Source of the DNA: Minisyncoccota bacterium
GTDB lineage: Bacteria > Patescibacteriota > Minisyncoccia > JAHIHE01 > JAGLIN01
Direction: 5' to 3'
Assembly: GCA_023137595.1 (NCBI GenBank)
Contig: JAGLOZ010000071.1
Location: 1 to 39,386 of the forward strand
Length of the DNA: 39,386 bases
Shown here: positions 19,666 to 29,861 of the stretch, piece after piece
Numbering within the stretch: the first letter of the stretch is position 1
How the letters are laid out: the number at the start of each line of letters is the position of its first letter
Notes under the pieces: model-generated
What the model was told of the DNA's origin: nothing
The model's input: only the letters and a program-made list of their open reading frames with translations
Database searches by the model: none
Program-made: the position numbers and the translations under genes

Positions 19666-19698
19666 AAAAATAGGCTTCTATTAAAAAGCCTATTTTTT
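19666..19698 (+). terminator. rho-independent terminator downstream of the tRNA
   Basis: aaaaataggcttctattaaaaagcctatttttt. Confidence 0.8.
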
Positions 19699-19746
19699 AT
19701 TGTAAAAGTAAAAGATCCATAATTCTCGCTTCATTATTCTATTTTT

Positions 19747-21099
19747 TTAATCCAGCGATCTGATTTTACTCGCAGCATAATTTGCTGCTTGTTCTATTGT
19801 CTTTTTTTTATTCTCGTCATTTGTTATTATTGAGTCTAGCATTTCTAATAAAACCTTATCAACAGCTTTATCGTCATAGCGAGGCCAGCTTTTTGCAGTA
19901 AGAACTTGGCTTGCGAACACACTTCTCGCGTCATCAGAATCAGAGGCTTGTTCTTGCGCAAGTTGCAAGTTTGCGGATGCCCTATTCGTTGCATCTAGAT
20001 AAAGACCGACATTTTCTTTTTTAGCGGCAAAATTTAGATATTCCCATGCAAGGTCGTAGCAACTAACAGAAGATTTACAGGGTGCTATCTTGGGCACAGC
20101 AGGCACCCAGTAGGTTGCATAATTAACTTTATAGTTTTTGTCAAATTGCGGAACGGGAGCAATTTTAAATTTTAATATACCTCCGGTTTTAGTTGTAACA
20201 TTATCTATGTGATGAGAATAATTGATCATCATTGTTGCTTTTCTTTGCGTGAACGCGTCTATAGAATATATCTGGTCTTCATTCCATGTGTAGAATCTTT
20301 TTGCTGGATCAGTAAAATCCGTATAAAATTTTATAGCGGAAATAGTCTCTGGATTTCTAATAGAAATTTCAGATTCTAAAATACCATTTCTATAATTGTT
20401 TTGCATAGCCAGAAGAAGAATAATGTCTTGGCTTCTATTCACATTGCTTCCTCCTCCAAATGCAGCTCCAGCTTTCTCAATATTTCCGTTTTCATCAAGT
20501 ATAGTAAGTTTTTCAGTATAGTTTTTAAATTCATCCCATGTTTGAGGAGCGTTAAGAAAACCTTCGTTTATAAATCTGTCTTCATTATAATATAATGCTG
20601 GAGTGTCAATGTAAAAAGGAAGCGCGTATATGGTGCCTTCATCAGACATAAGATCATCAACAGTGACTTGAGCAAATGTATTTTTAAATTGAGAAACGTC
20701 CATCATTTTAGCGGGTACAGGTAAAAGTTTTTCTTGATATCTTGGAATCCATGAATTAAATAGCATAAAGATATTAGGTCCTTTCCCTTCAAACTGCATT
20801 TCTCTTATTATATCTTCGTAATTTGCTTGGTCTGATATTTTTTTGTAGTTTATGAGAACATCTAGATAGCCGTTTTCCTGCTTTTTTTTGTATGCGTTAA
20901 ATTTTTCGCTAACATCTTTCCAATCGTTCGCACTGTCCCAAGGACCGACCATGGTCAAAACAACTACTGGAGGCGGCGGGCCTGAAAGCGGTCTGGTTCC
21001 GGGACATTTTTCAAATGGCGGGCATTCAAACATAAACCAAGCTGCGACAAGAATAAATAATATTATAACGCCGATTAAAAGTATTTTTGATTTTGTCAT
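19747..21099 (-). CDS. extracellular solute-binding protein (family 1-like)
   Basis: VVVLTMVGPWDSANDWKDVSEKFNAYKKK; MMDVSQFKNTFAQVTVDDLMSDEGTIYALPFYIDTPALYYNEDRF; paralogous to 30099-31562. Confidence 0.85.
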   Translation of the reverse strand: MTKSKILLIGVIILFILVAAWFMFECPPFEKCPGTRPLSGPPPPVVVLTMVGPWDSANDWKDVSEKFNAYKKKQENGYLDVLINYKKISDQANYEDIIREMQFEGKGPNIFMLFNSWIPRYQEKLLPVPAKMMDVSQFKNTFAQVTVDDLMSDEGTIYALPFYIDTPALYYNEDRFINEGFLNAPQTWDEFKNYTEKLTILDENGNIEKAGAAFGGGSNVNRSQDIILLLAMQNNYRNGILESEISIRNPETISAIKFYTDFTDPAKRFYTWNEDQIYSIDAFTQRKATMMINYSHHIDNVTTKTGGILKFKIAPVPQFDKNYKVNYATYWVPAVPKIAPCKSSVSCYDLAWEYLNFAAKKENVGLYLDATNRASANLQLAQEQASDSDDARSVFASQVLTAKSWPRYDDKAVDKVLLEMLDSIITNDENKKKTIEQAANYAASKIRSLD

Positions 21100-21311
21100 T
21101 TTTGTAAATTTAAAATTTATCGCATAGAAATTTAATAATTTGCTTGAATACGGGAGATGTTCGCGAATGTCGCTTGCAAGTGCGCTTTGTGTATGTGCGT
21201 AAGCCTAATTTAAAACATAGGAATTTCTGCACTACTCTATCTGCATTTAAAATCTCTTCTAATTTTTCTTTATCAGATGGAAAATAGAACGCGCAAAGCT
21301 TAGTTTGCGAT

Positions 21312-21893
21312 CTATCTAATCGCAGAAAAAACCATTCCGTAGTGTTTATTGCCAGTGTTAAGGTTTTTTATGATTTTTAAACCATTTTTAATAGATAGCT
21401 TTTTTATATCTTCTTCGCTAAGGCAATGTTCAAATTTTGGTCCTAACGGGACTTTATCAGGAATCCAGTCAATAATAATGATTTTCCCATTATCTTTTAT
21501 AATTCTTTTTGCCTCGCCTATAACAGAATCATAGTCGTTGCATTGAAATAATATATTTGCCAATACAGCTAAGTCAACAGATCTATCTTTGATATTGGAG
21601 CCGCCGATCGTTTCTATATTTGCTCTTACAGTTTCTATATTTAAAAGTCCATATATTTTTGCTTTACTTAAAACAGATTCAAGCGCGCTGTTTAAAACAT
21701 CTACCGCATAAACCTTGCCGCTGTTTGTTACTAGTTTTGCGATTGGAATCGTAAAATATCCCGCGCCACAGCCAAAATCAGCAATGATCATACCGCTGGT
21801 GATATTCATTTTTTTTATAATATCATCTGGATTCATAAGTCCTCCGCTGCCAACTTCACTTATTATTCCAATATCATTTTTATTTTCCTCCAT
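21312..21893 (-). CDS. class I SAM-dependent methyltransferase
   Basis: GMIIADFGCGAGYFTIPIAKLVTNSGKVYAVDVLNSALESV; KRIIKDNGKIIIIDWIP. Confidence 0.85.
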   Translation of the reverse strand: MEENKNDIGIISEVGSGGLMNPDDIIKKMNITSGMIIADFGCGAGYFTIPIAKLVTNSGKVYAVDVLNSALESVLSKAKIYGLLNIETVRANIETIGGSNIKDRSVDLAVLANILFQCNDYDSVIGEAKRIIKDNGKIIIIDWIPDKVPLGPKFEHCLSEEDIKKLSIKNGLKIIKNLNTGNKHYGMVFSAIR

Positions 21894-22076
21894 TTGTTTT
21901 TTTATTAAATAATTAAATTGTCAAATTGCTAATATTGCCAAATTATCGCACATTTTATTTTCTTCTGACAATTTAACAATAAAAAATATTCGTAAAATGC
22001 AAGAATTTTTTCTTATCGTAGAGATGAGGATGAAGCCCATCTCTACTTCTGTGGGAAACATTATGAAATTGGTTGC

Positions 22077-22111
22077 CTGCCTGTCGGACAGGCAGGCAAA
22101 CCAGTTCCCGC
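22077..22111. repeat. palindromic repeat
   Basis: TGCCTGCCTGTCGGACAGGCAGGCA, perfect stem. Confidence 0.75.
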
Positions 22112-22141
22112 GTCGTTTAAATTTTTATATGTTAAAATGTT

Positions 22142-24613
22142 TTACACGATCGCTATTGAAGACACCTTATCTTCACTGCTAAGCCTCATCACTCGAACGC
22201 CTTGAGTAGCGCGTCCTGATTTTGCGATATTGGAAAAGGGAGTTCTAATCACTTGTCCCTTGCGAGAAATAAGCAATAGATCTTCACTTAATTGATTTTC
22301 GCCTATAACCCTTGAACTGACAAGCGGTCCTGTTTTGGTATTAATTATCGCAGTTTTTATTCCACTGCCTCCTCTGCGCTGAATTTTGTAAAATTTTAAG
22401 TTGCTTATTTTTCCAAAACCATTTTCAGATATAGTAAAGATATATTTTTTTTCTTTTCCAGAATCAAAAACAACATCCATGCTGATAACTTTGCTTGCCG
22501 GTTTTAACTTGATAGCTTTTACTCCAGAAGCGCTTCTGCCCATAGATCTTATGTCTTTTTCTTTGAATCTAATCGATTGTCCTCTCGAAGAAACTATAAT
22601 GACATTATTATTACCATTACTTGACCTGACCCACCTTAACTCATCATCTTTTTTTAGTTTAACCGCGATAAGTCCGGACCTTCTAACATTTGTGAATTCT
22701 TCTATGCCCGTTTTCTTCATTATACCATTTTTTGTCGCCATTACAAGAAACTTTGTATCATCTTTTTTATCAATGGATATAACCGCTGTAACAATTTCTT
22801 CAGTAGAGAGTTGGAGAAAATTAACAATTGCCTGGCCCTTTGCCGTTCTTGAACTAGCTGGAATTTCATAAGCTTTTGTTTGGAAAACTCTGCCAAAGTT
22901 TGTAAAGAATAATAAATTATTATGGGTGTTTGTTACAAACAGATGATCCACAACATCCTCTTCTTTTGTTGTTGCTCCAATGACTCCTTTGCCTCCTCTA
23001 TGCTGAACATGATAGGTCGTGGTATCCATTCTTTTTATATATCCTTCCCTGGTAAGAGTTATTATTACATCTTCGCTTGGAACTAGATCTTCTTGAGAAA
23101 ATTCGTCGATAGCGCTTTTGACAATTTTTGTTCTTCTTCCGTTTCCATATTTTTTTCCAGCTTCAGTCAATTCATTTTTGATAATTTCCATAATCCTTGT
23201 CTTGCTTTTTAGTATTGCCTGGAGTTTCTTGATAAGCTTTTTCTTTTCTTCCAATTCGTCTTTTATTTTTTTTCTTTCCAAACCGGCAAGCGTTTGAAGT
23301 CTCATTTCTAAAATCGCAGTTGATTGTCTATCGCTTAGCTTGAACTTGTCCATTAAATCTATATGAGCTTTTTCTTTTGTAGGAGCTTTCTTGATCGTTT
23401 TAATTATAGCATCAATATTATTAAGAGCAATATTCAATCCTTCCAATATATGCGCTCTTTCTTTTGTTTTATCTAATTCAAATTTAGTTCTTCTTCTGAC
23501 AACTTCTTCACGATGGATAAGATAATACTCAAGAATCATTTTTAAATTTAGAACTCTTGGTTGTATTCCATCAACAAGGGCAAGCATATTAAAGTGGAAT
23601 GCCTTTTGCAGATCAGTAAGTTTGTATAGTCTGTTCAAAATTTTCTTTGGGTAGGCGTCATTTTTCAGGTCCATAACGATCCTGACTCCGTCTCTGTCAG
23701 ATTCATCTCTAATATCTTTTATTCCTTCAATCCTTTTTATCTTAACAAGTTCGGCTATTTTTTCAATTAGATTGGATTTGTTTACCTGATAGATCACCTC
23801 AGAAACAATTATTTGAAAACGACCCTTTTTGTTTTCTACAATTTCAACTTTTGCGCGGATATCTATTTTTCCTCGTCCTGTTGAATAAGCATTTATGATA
23901 TCTTTATGACCGTAAATTATGCCACCAGTCGGAAAATCGGGACCTTTAACGAATTTTAGCAGATCTTCAATTGTAGCGTTCTGATTATCTATGAGATAAA
24001 CAGTTGCCTCTATTATTTCTTCAAGATTGTGCGGAGGTATATTAGTTGCCATTCCGACTGCGATGCCCATTGCGCCGTTCAATAACAATTGAGGAATTCT
24101 GGCAGGCAGAACTGTCGGTTCTTTGCGGCTTTTGTCGTAATTATCAGCGAAATTAACTGTATTTTTTTCTATATCAACAAGCAGTTCTTCCGCAATTGGT
24201 TTTAATTTTGCTTCTGTGTATCTCATGGCAGCAGCACTATCTCCATCCATTGAGCCGAAGTTTCCTTGACCATTGACAAGTGGATAGCGCATTGAAAAGT
24301 CTTGAGCCATTCTAACCATTGAATCATATACCGCCACATCTCCGTGCGGGTGATATTTTCCCAAAACCTCTCCTACAACTGTCGCTGATTTTCTAAATTT
24401 AGCTTGAGGTTTAAGTCCGATGTCATGCATTGCATATAGAATTCTTCGGTGGACAGGCTTAAGTCCATCACGAACATCTGGAAGAGCGCGAGAGACAATG
24501 ACACTCATTGCATAATCAAGATAACATTCCTGCATCTCTTCAACTATCGCTTTGTCTTCAATTTTTCCAACATTTTTTTCTGCTGGTTTATTATCATCTT
24601 TTTCTTTTTTCAT
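22142..24613 (-). CDS. gyrA: DNA gyrase subunit A
   Basis: [82 protein letters not shown], GyrA-box-like QHRGGKG. Confidence 0.95.
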   Translation of the reverse strand: MKKEKDDNKPAEKNVGKIEDKAIVEEMQECYLDYAMSVIVSRALPDVRDGLKPVHRRILYAMHDIGLKPQAKFRKSATVVGEVLGKYHPHGDVAVYDSMVRMAQDFSMRYPLVNGQGNFGSMDGDSAAAMRYTEAKLKPIAEELLVDIEKNTVNFADNYDKSRKEPTVLPARIPQLLLNGAMGIAVGMATNIPPHNLEEIIEATVYLIDNQNATIEDLLKFVKGPDFPTGGIIYGHKDIINAYSTGRGKIDIRAKVEIVENKKGRFQIIVSEVIYQVNKSNLIEKIAELVKIKRIEGIKDIRDESDRDGVRIVMDLKNDAYPKKILNRLYKLTDLQKAFHFNMLALVDGIQPRVLNLKMILEYYLIHREEVVRRRTKFELDKTKERAHILEGLNIALNNIDAIIKTIKKAPTKEKAHIDLMDKFKLSDRQSTAILEMRLQTLAGLERKKIKDELEEKKKLIKKLQAILKSKTRIMEIIKNELTEAGKKYGNGRRTKIVKSAIDEFSQEDLVPSEDVIITLTREGYIKRMDTTTYHVQHRGGKGVIGATTKEEDVVDHLFVTNTHNNLLFFTNFGRVFQTKAYEIPASSRTAKGQAIVNFLQLSTEEIVTAVISIDKKDDTKFLVMATKNGIMKKTGIEEFTNVRRSGLIAVKLKKDDELRWVRSSNGNNNVIIVSSRGQSIRFKEKDIRSMGRSASGVKAIKLKPASKVISMDVVFDSGKEKKYIFTISENGFGKISNLKFYKIQRRGGSGIKTAIINTKTGPLVSSRVIGENQLSEDLLLISRKGQVIRTPFSNIAKSGRATQGVRVMRLSSEDKVSSIAIV

Positions 24614-24670
24614 AAGGAGTTATTTTAGTGGTGTTTAATTTAAAATACAGGAACTTCAATATCTGTCACG

Positions 24671-24714
24671 GTGACGGGCACCTTAGCATCAAATATATCT
24701 AAGGTGCCCGTCAC
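24671..24714. repeat. palindromic repeat upstream of gyrA
   Basis: GTGACGGGCACCTTAG...CTAAGGTGCCCGTCAC, 16-bp perfect inverted repeat. Confidence 0.85.
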
Positions 24715-24776
24715 TTAGTAATGCTTTATGTCTGCCTTCCGGACTGGCAGTCCTATATGTGTTCATAGGACCTGGT

Positions 24777-25559
24777 CTATTGTAGAGGAGCTAAATATGT
24801 AGAGTCTAGCAGATTATCATAAAATGAAATAACCTCTCCGTTTTGAGCGTCTATAAGGTAAATATAATCACAAATAGGTTGAAGTGAAAAGACATTTATT
24901 TTCCAAGCTAAATAATATTTGACTGGATTACTATCAGTATCTCTATAAACAACTATTTCTGAACTTTTTAAATCTAGACTTTCATTTTTCAAAGCGTCAG
25001 CTATTAAATTAAAAGCCTCATCTTCTGTAATTCTTGGTTCAATGTTGTTAATCTCAATATTTGTATCAAAATTAGAGTCTGAATGAGCTATTTTTTCTTC
25101 TTCATCGCTTATAATAAAAGATACGCTGCTTTTATATACTAAAATGTCTTTATGATACTGCTCATATTCTACATACCAGCTGTTTTTCCATTTCTCAATA
25201 TTTTTTAATTTTAAATCAGATAAATTTGCGTCTTTAAGGTAATTATTCTCTTCAATATAATTTTTTACCGCTTCCTCTATTTCTCTTTCTTCGTTTTTAA
25301 TAGCAGCTTCATTGGTAATAGCATTATAATTTTTGCTTATTTTATTAATATTATCAAGTTCGCTTTTGAAATTAGGAAATGAAGAAAATATTGATTTCTC
25401 GTAATTATACCGCGTACTTTTTTTTGAATTTAAGCTAATGTATAATCCTATGACCACAACAATCATACAAAAAGCAACAAAAATCCATATAATTTTGATT
25501 TTTGTTTCTTCTGGTTCATCCTGTATTTTTTTTAGTTTATTTTTAAATTTGTTTATCAT
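24777..25559 (-). CDS. membrane-anchored protein with PepSY-like C-terminus
   Basis: N-terminal TM; C-terminal TEDEAFNLIADALKNESL...YYLAWKINVFSLQPICDYIYLIDAQNGEVISFYDN. Confidence 0.7.
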   Translation of the reverse strand: MINKFKNKLKKIQDEPEETKIKIIWIFVAFCMIVVVIGLYISLNSKKSTRYNYEKSIFSSFPNFKSELDNINKISKNYNAITNEAAIKNEEREIEEAVKNYIEENNYLKDANLSDLKLKNIEKWKNSWYVEYEQYHKDILVYKSSVSFIISDEEEKIAHSDSNFDTNIEINNIEPRITEDEAFNLIADALKNESLDLKSSEIVVYRDTDSNPVKYYLAWKINVFSLQPICDYIYLIDAQNGEVISFYDNLLDSTYLAPLQ

Positions 25560-25626
25560 AATTTAGTAGATAGTATCGAGTATGTAGTATTTAGCACTGC
25601 ATATTAAACTTTCAAACCCTGTTTGT

Positions 25627-25792
25627 TGTCATTGCAGGGAGCGACAGTGACGAAGCAATCCCGAAACTATACACACAGAGCTGCAATATAACACTACATG
25701 AATCTAAACTCGGGACTACCAGAGCTTGCCCTGAGCGATAGCCGAGGTTGGTCTTTCTCTCATTACATTCGTTCAGCTTCTTCGCAATGACA
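25627..25792. mobile_element. MITE-like element, family 2 copy B
   Basis: tgtcattgcagggagcgacagtgacgaagcaatc ... cttcttcgcaatgaca terminal inverted repeats; internal similarity to 16939-17109. Confidence 0.65.
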
Positions 25793-25844
25793 ATGAGGCG
25801 TATAACAATGAATTTCTCACCAGCGTTCGCTAAATACTAAATAC

Positions 25845-26504
25845 TTACGCAGTTTTCATTAACACAACTTTTGCTTCATTTTGAGGTAGATCTTTTTTCT
25901 TTATGTTAAATTTCTCAACAGCATCTTCTGCGGATATGCCGTGCTCTTTGCAAAAATTATCGGCATTATCTATCTTTGACAAGTCTCCGGACATTCCTGT
26001 AAGTTTATAGTGCATAGGAATAACTATTCTTGGTTCAGTTTGGCTTATTATGACGCTTGCCAGTTTCCAATCTATAGTAAAAATTCCGCCGATAGGAATA
26101 AAAAGGACGTCAATTTGTCCTATTTTTTCCAGCTGACTATTCAAAAATCCTTCTTGTCCGAAATCTCCCAAATGACAGATCCTTATATCTTCCATTTCAA
26201 TAACATAAATAATATTGTCCCCCCTTTCCTTCCCTTTACTGTTGTCATGGAAAGAATCAATGCCTCTTATTGTTATCTTTCTTATTTCGTATTCTCCGGC
26301 ACTATCAACTACGAACGGATCGCCTTTTATAATTTTAAAATTATTATGATCGTAATGATCATGACTGACTGTTACAATATTAGCCGCTCCGTAAGGCGGT
26401 TTTAATCCAATTTTTTTATCAAAAGGATCTGTAATCAAAACAATATCTTTGCTTTGTAATTTAAAACAGCTTTGCCCATACCAGGTAATGTTCATATTTA
26501 ACAT
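25845..26504 (-). CDS. MBL-fold metal-dependent hydrolase
   Basis: MNITWYGQSCFKLQSKDIVLITDPFD; IVTVSHDHYDHNN; HLGDFGQ; IVIPMHYK. Confidence 0.9.
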   Translation of the reverse strand: MLNMNITWYGQSCFKLQSKDIVLITDPFDKKIGLKPPYGAANIVTVSHDHYDHNNFKIIKGDPFVVDSAGEYEIRKITIRGIDSFHDNSKGKERGDNIIYVIEMEDIRICHLGDFGQEGFLNSQLEKIGQIDVLFIPIGGIFTIDWKLASVIISQTEPRIVIPMHYKLTGMSGDLSKIDNADNFCKEHGISAEDAVEKFNIKKKDLPQNEAKVVLMKTA

Positions 26505-26675
26505 TTTAACATTTTAACATGCTAACATCTGTGTGCTTGTTAATATGTTAGCATGTTAATATGTTAACATGAAAAAGACCCTTTGACAATATAAAAATAA
26601 TAGATTATACTATATTTATCATTTGACGCTCCTTTAGAGTGTCAAAAATCTCAAAAAGAAAGGAGAAAATTAAAA

Positions 26676-27950
26676 ATGGCAAGTTCTGTTAAAAAAACGA
26701 GCAAAGCTTCAAAAATGGATGTTTTACTGAATGATAAAGAAGCTCCTAAGCTTCCTAATGTTGGTGATATTATAAAAGGAAGTGTGATAGAAGCAGGCAA
26801 TAATATAATTTATGTAAATCTTGGTCCGATCGGTACCGGAGCTATTTATGGTTATGGAAAATTTGATGGCTTGACTATGATCAAGGAACTAAAGCAGGGA
26901 GATCCACTATCAGCGACTGTTACGGACATTGAAAATGATGATGGTTTTGTAGAAATGTCGTTGAAGCAGACCAGTCTTGAAATGGTTTGGAAAGAACTGG
27001 AAAAAAAGATGGAAGAAAAAGAGGTTATTGTAACCAAAGTCTTGGAAGCAAACAAAGGCGGGCTTATGATAAAGATAAATAATATTATAGGATTTTTGCC
27101 AGCTTCTCAGCTTTCCAGTGAAAATTATCCGAGAGTTGGTGATGGCGATAAGAACAAGATTTTGTCTTTATTGATGCAATTGGTTAGCAAGGATATAAAA
27201 GTTAGAATAATCGGATTGGATAAAGATGAAGGAAAACTGGTTGTGAGTGAAAAAGCTACAAAAACGGAAGAAGAAAAGCAAAAAGTTTCAAAACTGCAAG
27301 AAGGAAATATTGTTGAAGGTGAAATTAGCGGTATTGTAGATTTTGGAGCATTTGTCAAATTCAATGACAACCTTGAAGGTCTGGTGCATATTTCTGAGCT
27401 GGCATGGAAATTGATTGATGATCCGAGAAAATTGTTTAATGTCGGCCAAAAAGTCAAATGTAAGATAATCGGAATTGATGATTCAAGAATTTCGCTGAGC
27501 ATCAAAGCCTTAGAAGGAGATCCATGGCAAGAAGTAAGTGAAAAGTATAAAGTAGGCCAAAAAGTCAAAGGTGAAGTTACAAAGATAAATCCTTTCGGAG
27601 CATTTGTTCAATTAGATAAAGACATTCATGGTCTTGCGCACATATCAAAGCTAGCAGAAGAAAGCGGAATTGAATTGTTGAAAGTTGGAGGAACATATGA
27701 ATTTGATATTATTTCTATTGAACCTTCTGAACATAGGCTTGGGTTAAAACCGAGAATTAATGAAAAACAATCGCAAGAAAAGAAAGAAGATAAGAAAGTA
27801 AAGGCAAAAAATGAAGAAAATGAGAAAGAAGACGAGAATGCAAAAAAAATAAAGAAATCAGAGAAATCAGAGAAATCAGAGAAAAAAGGAAAAAAGAACA
27901 AAGATAAGAAAGAAAAAGAAGAAAAAACGAAAGAAAAATCCAAGAAATAA
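26676..27950 (+). CDS. S1 RNA-binding domain protein (ribosomal protein S1-like) with Lys/Glu-rich tail
   Basis: Four S1-like repeats (GSVIEAGNNIIYVNLG..., GEISGIVDFGAFVKFNDNLEGLVHISELAW, GEVTKINPFGAFVQLDKDIHGLAHISKLA); preceded by AAAGGAG. Confidence 0.92.
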   Translation: MASSVKKTSKASKMDVLLNDKEAPKLPNVGDIIKGSVIEAGNNIIYVNLGPIGTGAIYGYGKFDGLTMIKELKQGDPLSATVTDIENDDGFVEMSLKQTSLEMVWKELEKKMEEKEVIVTKVLEANKGGLMIKINNIIGFLPASQLSSENYPRVGDGDKNKILSLLMQLVSKDIKVRIIGLDKDEGKLVVSEKATKTEEEKQKVSKLQEGNIVEGEISGIVDFGAFVKFNDNLEGLVHISELAWKLIDDPRKLFNVGQKVKCKIIGIDDSRISLSIKALEGDPWQEVSEKYKVGQKVKGEVTKINPFGAFVQLDKDIHGLAHISKLAEESGIELLKVGGTYEFDIISIEPSEHRLGLKPRINEKQSQEKKEDKKVKAKNEENEKEDENAKKIKKSEKSEKSEKKGKKNKDKKEKEEKTKEKSKK

Positions 27951-27987
27951 CAAAATTGTGGATAACTTGTTGACAAGTTTACGATAA

Positions 27988-28025
27988 GCAACCTCGTTAC
28001 TTTATAAAAAGCGAGGTTGTTTTTG
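27988..28025 (+). terminator. rho-independent terminator of the S1-domain gene
   Basis: CAACCTCG...CGAGGTTG followed by tttttg. Confidence 0.8.
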
Positions 28026-28084
28026 TAAGGCAAGTTTCGTTCTTTAGCTTATCTTGGGTAAATAAATAGGGTTTAGCTATATGC

Positions 28085-28113
28085 TTGACCAAGGTATGTT
28101 TTTATGCTATACT
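28085..28113 (+). promoter_or_regulatory. sigma70-type promoter
   Basis: TTGACC-17 nt-TATACT. Confidence 0.7.
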
Positions 28114-28119
28114 GTATGT

Positions 28120-28595
28120 GTAAGTTGGAATTGCACCTTGAAAAAAAGATCTCTAAATTTTTTAAATGTCAGGAGTAAATTGAATATAAATAGCAAGCAA
28201 TAGATTTGTTGTGTAATTAGTTTCACAACAAGCCTAAAAATGGTTTCGTTTGTGTTTAGTTTTCTCTTGCTGTTTTTATCGGTTTTCCATAAAATTTTTA
28301 AAATAAAAATAAATAAAACAAAAAATAAAAATAAAAAATAAAAAAACAAGGAAAAAACGAAAAAATGGTTAGAGATACAAACGATTCTTTAAAAATAAAG
28401 AATTGAAACGATCTTTGTTTGAAATTGTTGTTGCGTCACTTGTGTATATTTGTAACATTAGCGGTTTAGTGTTCAAATACACACAAGTGAACATTTTGTT
28501 CTTCCACCCTAGAATAAGAAGGCAACACAAATAGAGATTGTAAAAAGGCCATGAGCCATATAAATCTATATTTGGGCGATAAGGGCCTTTTTAAG
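28120..28595 (+). ncRNA. candidate ~475-nt noncoding or small-ORF transcript
   Basis: Consensus promoter directly upstream, hairpins TTGTTGTG...CACAACAA, ATTCTTTA...TAAAGAAT, CACTTGTGTAT...ACACACAAGTG, terminator AAAAAGGCC...GGCCTTTTT at the end; no long plus-strand ORF. Confidence 0.5.
28542..28593 (+). terminator. rho-independent terminator
   Basis: taaaaaggccatgagcc...gggcgataagggccttttt. Confidence 0.75.
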
Positions 28596-28706
28596 CATCT
28601 AATTTTTTTAGTTGTTGTATAAATTTGTTGTTTGTGAAGTTAAAAGGTGTTGAAAAACTAGCAAATTTCTATTTTTTAATTTATAGCATAGGAATTTCAA
28701 TATTTC

Positions 28707-28844
28707 GGAGTCGTGACGAGAGTTGGGAAGTAATTCTAAGGCTCATCAGCCTTTAGGCTGAAAATATCACAATTCTTTTGAAACTCACTAATTTTTTCTA
28801 TGAGTGTAAAATCTTGTGTTCTTACTCACTCTCGTGGGGACTCC
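28707..28844. repeat. inverted-repeat element
   Basis: ggagtcgtgacgagagt ... actctcgtggggactcc. Confidence 0.55.
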
Positions 28845-28980
28845 AATTTACACTTCGCGCATGTGCTCAGAGAACCTAATTTTTTTTATTTTTTATTGCC
28901 CAAAAAATCAAATAATGTTATTATATAAATACAGTCAAGCTGTATTTTTTATGTGGATTTATCAGATTAACAATAAATAT

Positions 28981-29352
28981 ATGAACAACAAAAATAGCGA
29001 AAAATTAAAAAAAATTAAAAATAAATTAATTGCCAAAAAGAAATTGATAATTTCTCAGTTACAAAAATTTGCGAAAAAGAATAAAAAAATAAAGGATGAT
29101 TTTAGGACGGAGTTTCCTGATATCGGAGATCATCAAGATGAGAACGCGGATGAAGTTTCTGAATATGAAAACAAACTTTCCGTAGAGCATGAATTGGAGA
29201 ATGAACTCAAGAACATTGAAGGCGCTTTGAAAAAAACTTCAGAAAACACTTATGACATTTGTTCGGCTTGCGGAGAAAAAATAAATCCAAAAAGACTGGA
29301 AGTTATGCCTGAAGCAACATTATGCGTTAAATGCAGTGAAAGGAAAAAGTAA
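28981..29352 (+). CDS. DksA/TraR C4-type zinc finger family protein
   Basis: DFRTEFPDIGDHQDENADEVSEYENKLSVEHELENELKNIEGALKKTSENTYDICSACGEKINPKRLEVMPEATLCVKCS; the ATG at 28981 is more plausible than the track start. Confidence 0.85.
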   Translation: MNNKNSEKLKKIKNKLIAKKKLIISQLQKFAKKNKKIKDDFRTEFPDIGDHQDENADEVSEYENKLSVEHELENELKNIEGALKKTSENTYDICSACGEKINPKRLEVMPEATLCVKCSERKK

Positions 29353-29356
29353 AATA

Positions 29357-29773
29357 ATGGATTTTTTTATGTGTAAAAAACAGCAAAGCGTAAGAATTTT
29401 TGTAGTTGTTTTTGTTGTTTTATTTCTAGATCAAATTTGTAAATTAATTGTTTTAGAAAGGTTTGCTGACGTATATTTGAAAAAGAATTACAGCTCTCTG
29501 TTGGGATTATCCGCTAATTTGTATTTATTTTTTTTATTTCTTCTGGCAGTTTTTATATGTTTAAGGAAAGATATTTTTTTAAAAAGTAGCAATGGCTCGA
29601 TGTTTGCTTCTGCTTTGTTGTTTGGAGGAGTTATAAGTAATTCTGTTGATATGTTTTTTCGTGGATATATAATTGATTACATTATTCTTCCAGAATTATT
29701 TTCTTTCAATATTGCTGATTTGGCGATTTGCGCGGGGTCTTTATTGTTGGGGTGGAAGATTTTAAAGAAATAA
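29357..29773 (+). CDS. lspA: signal peptidase II (lipoprotein signal peptidase)
   Basis: FLDQICKLIV; LLFGGVISNSVDMFFRGYIIDYI...FNIADLAICAG: both catalytic-Asp motifs; four TM segments. Confidence 0.8.
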   Translation: MDFFMCKKQQSVRIFVVVFVVLFLDQICKLIVLERFADVYLKKNYSSLLGLSANLYLFFLFLLAVFICLRKDIFLKSSNGSMFASALLFGGVISNSVDMFFRGYIIDYIILPELFSFNIADLAICAGSLLLGWKILKK

Positions 29774-29861
29774 TAAATAAATTATTACATTGTTATTCTA
29801 GTAACTAATTCTATTGTTGCTGAAAAATTGTCATGGTGAGTTTGTCGAACCAATAATTAAT

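Noticed and set aside
19537-19722. 61-aa plus-strand ORF
   Set aside because: Begins inside the tRNA and runs through its terminator.
22401-22871. 156-aa plus-strand ORF
   Set aside because: Antisense to gyrA.
26010-26405. 131-aa plus-strand ORF
   Set aside because: Antisense to the MBL-fold hydrolase.
27125-28033. Minus-strand ORFs 27125-27568 and 27626-28033
   Set aside because: Antisense to the S1-domain gene; Phe/Ser-rich mirror of the Lys/Glu-rich tail.
28107-28349. 80-aa minus-strand ORF
   Set aside because: Phe/Leu-rich read-through of an A-rich tract opposite the promoter-to-terminator unit; no RBS.
28120-28595. Interpretation as tmRNA or SRP RNA
   Set aside because: No tRNA-like ends, no GGUUCRA T-arm and no SRP GGAAG/GNAR apical motif visible.
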